This document shows, in pieces, positions 60,455 to 64,000 of a stretch of 64,000 nt of DNA (position 1 is its first letter; the number at the start of each line of letters is the position of its first letter). Location of the stretch: positions 868,001-932,000 of the forward strand of contig JAPFFF010000037.1 in the NCBI GenBank assembly GCA_039105265.1, in the 5' to 3' direction. The notes beneath the pieces are model-generated. The model was not told the origin of the DNA and made no database searches. It was given only the letters and a program-made list of their open reading frames with translations. This stretch comes from Tritrichomonas musculus (Eukaryota; Parabasalia; Tritrichomonadida; Tritrichomonadidae). The position numbers were made by a program, and so were the translations under genes.

Positions 60455-63400
60455 CTACTCAATATTTGCACACTTCTTCTCCAATGCAGCAATCCTTTTC
60501 TCCAATGAATCGATATATAAATCCTTTTGCTCCAGCATTTCTTTGACTTCCAATTTTGTAATATAAGCAGTCATATCTATATAATCTAGGGGATGCTTTG
60601 TGCTTTGAACAGATTTTATTTCGTTAGCTAATATTTTGAAAACAGGCTTCAAAGAATCTCTGAAAATATTACATAAATTAAATGTTGCCTGAAGAGTCAT
60701 TACCCCCTTGTCTGGATCGTCAAAATCATTTTCAAAAGTAATCTCTTCTAATTCATCTAACCCTTCATCACACCATTCTAATACTTTATTTGTGTCTGAA
60801 ATTGTCCTAGACCAAGGGTCAAATTTTCTTAGCCGAGAAGCGCCGCTAAAATATGACTCTTCCAATAAAAATGATGTCCTAGCATGAGTTATTGTTGTCG
60901 CTGCTACTGCTACTTCTGATGACGCTTCTGCTCCTCCAAATGTAATGCCCATCGATGATAAAGCTAAGCCTCCACCAACTATTCCACCTGCTATAGTGAA
61001 GGCTAAAGAAATCCCTTCAACAATCTTTATTGACTTCATATCTGAAATTAAATGTTCAGTCTTATCTTCGACTGTTATTAATCTCCTATCCATTTGGCCA
61101 ACTTTATTCTCCAATTTATTGAAGTCATATGATAAAACATCAAAGTTATTACTTACCAAATTTAAATCACTTCTCATCGTAGTAATATTGTCGGCAGTAA
61201 TAATTTTGGATGAGCATATATTATAATCTGTATACAAAGTGGTAGCTGCATTAGGATTGGGGTATATCTCATAAAATTGTTGCCTGATAATATATTCAAA
61301 GGGATTCATTTTACCATCCCAATTCATTTCTTCGAAGGGGTCTGCCATGCTCTTTCGTAAATAAATTTCAATATTCCTTTCCTCAGGATTGATAAAACTA
61401 TCTGTCCAATCACAGGCTATTCTATCTATTGTGTCCAAATCTCCTATCAAATCAACATTTCCATTCAGCTGTCCATAGACATGAAGTATTTGTGGTAATA
61501 TTTTGAATGTTAGTCGGGTAGGAGTAGATGATTTTGGCAAATAAATATCTAAATATACTCTTGAGATTTTAGGAATTAATTCATTAAATTTAATTATATT
61601 AGCCTCATAATTAAATAATCTACACTCAACACCTACCAAATCATAGCCTTCATATGTCTCTTTATTATGTCCTCCCATCTCAAACACCCAACAACTAATA
61701 TGATTTTCATCCCCATTTATAATTTCATCATTGTTTAACAATAATTTGGTTTCTAATTTTCCTTCTTTACTAGCGAGTGCATATAAGCTATACAATATAC
61801 CTTTCTCTCCTCTTGGTATTATTTCGTTGTGTATATCATCATTTTTCATCATTGCATAGCATAAATGTGTTCTATTATCATTATGATAATACCCTGTGTT
61901 TCTTTTATTTAATTTGTTAATGACACTCCCTCCTAATCTTCCACTCAAATTATTGCCTGTCCATTTATCTTCCTTCCATTCCATTTCCCATGAATTACCG
62001 AAGCAATACTCCTTGAATTTGAATTTGAAGCCTTCGATGAGATGGTAATCATCTGGGATTTCATATATCATTTTATAATATTCTTTATCTCCTATTGTAG
62101 CGTCAGTAATTTTTGTTGGTTTATATAAATAAATAATATCAGAATTATGTAATTTAAGAGCATTCTTAGCCTCTATTATATCACACTTTATTGTTGGCTC
62201 AACAGCTACCAAAGAGTCTTGAGGCAATAAATACATTATACTTAGCTCTCCCTTGAGATATAAATCATAAGAATCAATTCTAACCCCTTCATCATGAGCA
62301 ATATATAATTTATTTGTTGTTGTTTCATGGAAATAACTAAGCCGGGTTTCATCATGCTCGGTATTGTGTATGAGGACTGGATTATATATTTTTCCATCTT
62401 CTGCATAGATATAGAACTCTTTAATTATTTTTCCATTAGCATTCATCATAATATTGTTTCGAAGAATTATTTTAAATATATCTATCCTTCCCTGAGTATC
62501 TTTTATTTGTTCTTGTATTTCTTCTGTACCACCTATCACCATCATCTTAAAGTCTCTATCAAATAATCTAAAAGTATCTGTGCTGAGCAAATTATTGGTG
62601 AGAATATATTTGGGAAAGCCAGATTGATAAGTAAAATTAGATGTGGTAATATCCCCTCCCGATGATAAATTTGATATATCTACTCCATTTATTAATCCAT
62701 TAACATTTAAATTTGCTTTGATATTAACATCTCCATATATTGGTTTTTCTCTATTAAATTGATAATTCTTTGGTGGTTCGATATATTTGTTTCCATATAC
62801 TTCTAATGCTTTCTTGAACGATTCAAGGTCTGACCCTGGAATTGAAATAGACCCATCGGGCTGTTTTGGTGGTGTGCCGATATCGATGCTATGCAAGGAC
62901 TTTGTCCCGAGATCCTTTGGATCTTTCGCTATGTCCGAAGGACTATCTATACTCAAAGGGCTAACATAGCTATTGCAGTATATCCATTCATTTTCATTTT
63001 CATCCCATACTATATCTCCTTCTTTGTTTTTTGTATTGTTTGCCATAAAGGCTGCATACACAGCCACACTCATTCTATCTTCATTATTCCTCCAACCTTG
63101 ACATTTATTATCAAAATCAGTAATCATAATCTGAATCCAGTTTTGTCTGTCCACATCAAATATAAATGAAGGAGGCGCATCAAAGCTTCTATTTGTTCTC
63201 CAGCCTGATGGAAAATCATCAAATGAATACCCACTTTCTGTTAATAAAACCCATCTATGAAAGAGGGCTGACCAATAATATCTTTCATCATGTTCAACAT
63301 CAAAAGACCTATCATTCATGAAATTGGTATGCTGTATATTAGAATCTATATGCTGATTTTGATTTTGATATTGATTTACCAAATCATTTATACCGTCATC

Positions 63401-64000
63401 ATTATTGAAAATTGAAAAGTCGACTACCTGGGATTGAGCCAGCTGGACCTGATTATCAAAATGCAAACGACTAATATCATGCTCTTGAAGATGGCCTTCG
63501 ACTCCATCAACTCTATCATATAAATCAGAAAATAATTCAATAAATATGTCATCATTTACATCTTCAAAATTATTCTCTCCTTCTTGATTACAATTGCATG
63601 ATTTTATTTTTGAACAATAATCAGCCCAATAGTTTAATGATACTATTATATTATTTATATTCAGCTGGACATCATTTAGGATTTGATTTAAACTGACCTT
63701 TACTTTTGTACCATCGATATTGTCAATTTTTATTGTATGGTCTACAGTTAATGATGTCGTAAATAGTTTTAGAGCCGATGCCAGCTCATATCCAAGAACA
63801 CTAGATAACAATAGATTTTGAATTATTTTTGGATAATTTGCGTAATTATCTTTTTGATTTTGCATGTATATATCAATAAATTCACCCGGGCTTCCTACTT
63901 CCACTAGCTGGTCTGCTTTAACTTCTTCATCGCTATTTTTATATTTATATCCTATTGTCTTAAGAGTATTGTCTTGAAGATTGTAATGATATTGCTTTGT
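60455..64000 (-). CDS. Giant virus-like protein (paralogue 2; 5' part outside window)
   Basis: The frame is open from the stop at 60455 to the right edge, about 1,181 codons. A GTG at 63904 could be read as a start, but the frame continues open beyond it (KYKNSDEEVKADQLVEVGSP), so the gene probably begins outside the window. It shares with its neighbour FKEYCFGNSWEMEWKEDKW, the centre FEYIIRQQFYEIYPNPNAAT and SSKIITADNITTMRSDLN, a Gly/Ala-rich hydrophobic segment (LAFTIAGGIVGGGLALSSMG), NIFRDSLKPVFKILANEI and a C-terminal coiled coil (LEKRIAALEKKCANIE). It lacks the YALK repeats and carries its own N-terminal region. The 28-bp gap to the next gene suggests tandem duplication. Role unknown; virion surface is a guess. 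Confidence 0.72.
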   Translation of the reverse strand, partial: TKQYHYNLQDNTLKTIGYKYKNSDEEVKADQLVEVGSPGEFIDIYMQNQKDNYANYPKIIQNLLLSSVLGYELASALKLFTTSLTVDHTIKIDNIDGTKVKVSLNQILNDVQLNINNIIVSLNYWADYCSKIKSCNCNQEGENNFEDVNDDIFIELFSDLYDRVDGVEGHLQEHDISRLHFDNQVQLAQSQVVDFSIFNNDDGINDLVNQYQNQNQHIDSNIQHTNFMNDRSFDVEHDERYYWSALFHRWVLLTESGYSFDDFPSGWRTNRSFDAPPSFIFDVDRQNWIQIMITDFDNKCQGWRNNEDRMSVAVYAAFMANNTKNKEGDIVWDENENEWIYCNSYVSPLSIDSPSDIAKDPKDLGTKSLHSIDIGTPPKQPDGSISIPGSDLESFKKALEVYGNKYIEPPKNYQFNREKPIYGDVNIKANLNVNGLINGVDISNLSSGGDITTSNFTYQSGFPKYILTNNLLSTDTFRLFDRDFKMMVIGGTEEIQEQIKDTQGRIDIFKIILRNNIMMNANGKIIKEFYIYAEDGKIYNPVLIHNTEHDETRLSYFHETTTNKLYIAHDEGVRIDSYDLYLKGELSIMYLLPQDSLVAVEPTIKCDIIEAKNALKLHNSDIIYLYKPTKITDATIGDKEYYKMIYEIPDDYHLIEGFKFKFKEYCFGNSWEMEWKEDKWTGNNLSGRLGGSVINKLNKRNTGYYHNDNRTHLCYAMMKNDDIHNEIIPRGEKGILYSLYALASKEGKLETKLLLNNDEIINGDENHISCWVFEMGGHNKETYEGYDLVGVECRLFNYEANIIKFNELIPKISRVYLDIYLPKSSTPTRLTFKILPQILHVYGQLNGNVDLIGDLDTIDRIACDWTDSFINPEERNIEIYLRKSMADPFEEMNWDGKMNPFEYIIRQQFYEIYPNPNAATTLYTDYNICSSKIITADNITTMRSDLNLVSNNFDVLSYDFNKLENKVGQMDRRLITVEDKTEHLISDMKSIKIVEGISLAFTIAGGIVGGGLALSSMGITFGGAEASSEVAVAATTITHARTSFLLEESYFSGASRLRKFDPWSRTISDTNKVLEWCDEGLDELEEITFENDFDDPDKGVMTLQATFNLCNIFRDSLKPVFKILANEIKSVQSTKHPLDYIDMTAYITKLEVKEMLEQKDLYIDSLEKRIAALEKKCANIE

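Larger units (their letters stand above)
55822..64000. mobile_element. Virus-like element, probably Polinton/Maverick type; right end outside window
   Basis: Starts at or near 55822-55825 with an AG-beginning AGTATAGTATAGG string, followed by an abruptly GC-rich, hairpin-dense terminal zone up to about 56400, then two giant tandem genes on the minus strand that run to the window edge. Polintons are known for AG-beginning long inverted ends and multi-kilobase virus-like gene sets. No polymerase, integrase or capsid gene is in the window, so the family call is inference from the end, host group and gene style. Within the window its genes look whole, with no break noted, which suggests a fairly young copy. 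Confidence 0.5.

Overview
The window is very AT-rich eukaryotic DNA carrying long, almost intron-free genes. It looks like a trichomonad (parabasalid) genome, most likely Tritrichomonas foetus or a close relative. Supporting points are a single 181-bp intron ending in ACTAACATACAG (close to the trichomonad acceptor/branch motif), giant BEACH and coiled-coil proteins, a BTB/discoidin protein, an ankyrin-repeat gene, D34D mariner and MULE transposons, and a virus-like element of probable Polinton/Maverick type. The species call is inference. No tRNA, rRNA or CRISPR was seen. Several open frames begin at a non-ATG codon when simply extended; starts here were moved to the first sensible ATG.

Region by region. 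1-5744 (minus) is the N-terminal 1,914 codons of a giant disordered protein with a Hemingway/CFAP97-like N-terminus; it runs off the left edge. 6581-8128 holds a small basic/acidic protein and a small single-pass membrane protein. 8524-17529 encodes a 3,001-residue BEACH protein whose BEACH domain is split by a 12-copy, 12-residue repeat. 18034-23877 encodes a 1,947-residue coiled-coil protein with a hidden repeat of about 40 residues. 24149-24604 is a small unknown gene. 24.6-27.4 kb is repeat-rich intergenic DNA with a TA-flanked foldback MITE. 27468-28802 is an amino-acid permease and 29674-31101 a type I membrane protein. 31.1-34.4 kb carries two further MITE-like elements with target duplications. 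34389-36496 is an ankyrin gene decaying into a 188-bp out-of-frame tandem array, followed by another MITE with an 8-bp duplication (36657-37482). 38585-39373 is a coiled-coil protein. 39814-41632 is a spliced CDC14 phosphatase. 42293-47344 is a giant ubiquitin protease. 47598-48974 is the BTB/discoidin protein.

From about 49.2 kb rightwards the window is mobile DNA: a broken helicase fossil next to a truncated MITE, then a mariner element (50725-55348) split by an apparently intact MULE with roughly 365-bp near-identical inverted arms (51236-54553), and finally the left part of a large virus-like element (about 55822 to the right edge). That element shows GC-rich hairpins near its end and two tandem paralogous giant proteins with fibre-like repeats.

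The host genes suggest housekeeping roles in membrane traffic (BEACH), cell-cycle exit (CDC14), deubiquitination (USP), amino-acid uptake and cytoskeletal scaffolding. They do not form an operon-like or functionally linked cluster. The most unusual content is the pair of virus-like proteins, the repeat-split BEACH domain, and the set of MITE families with clear target duplications.
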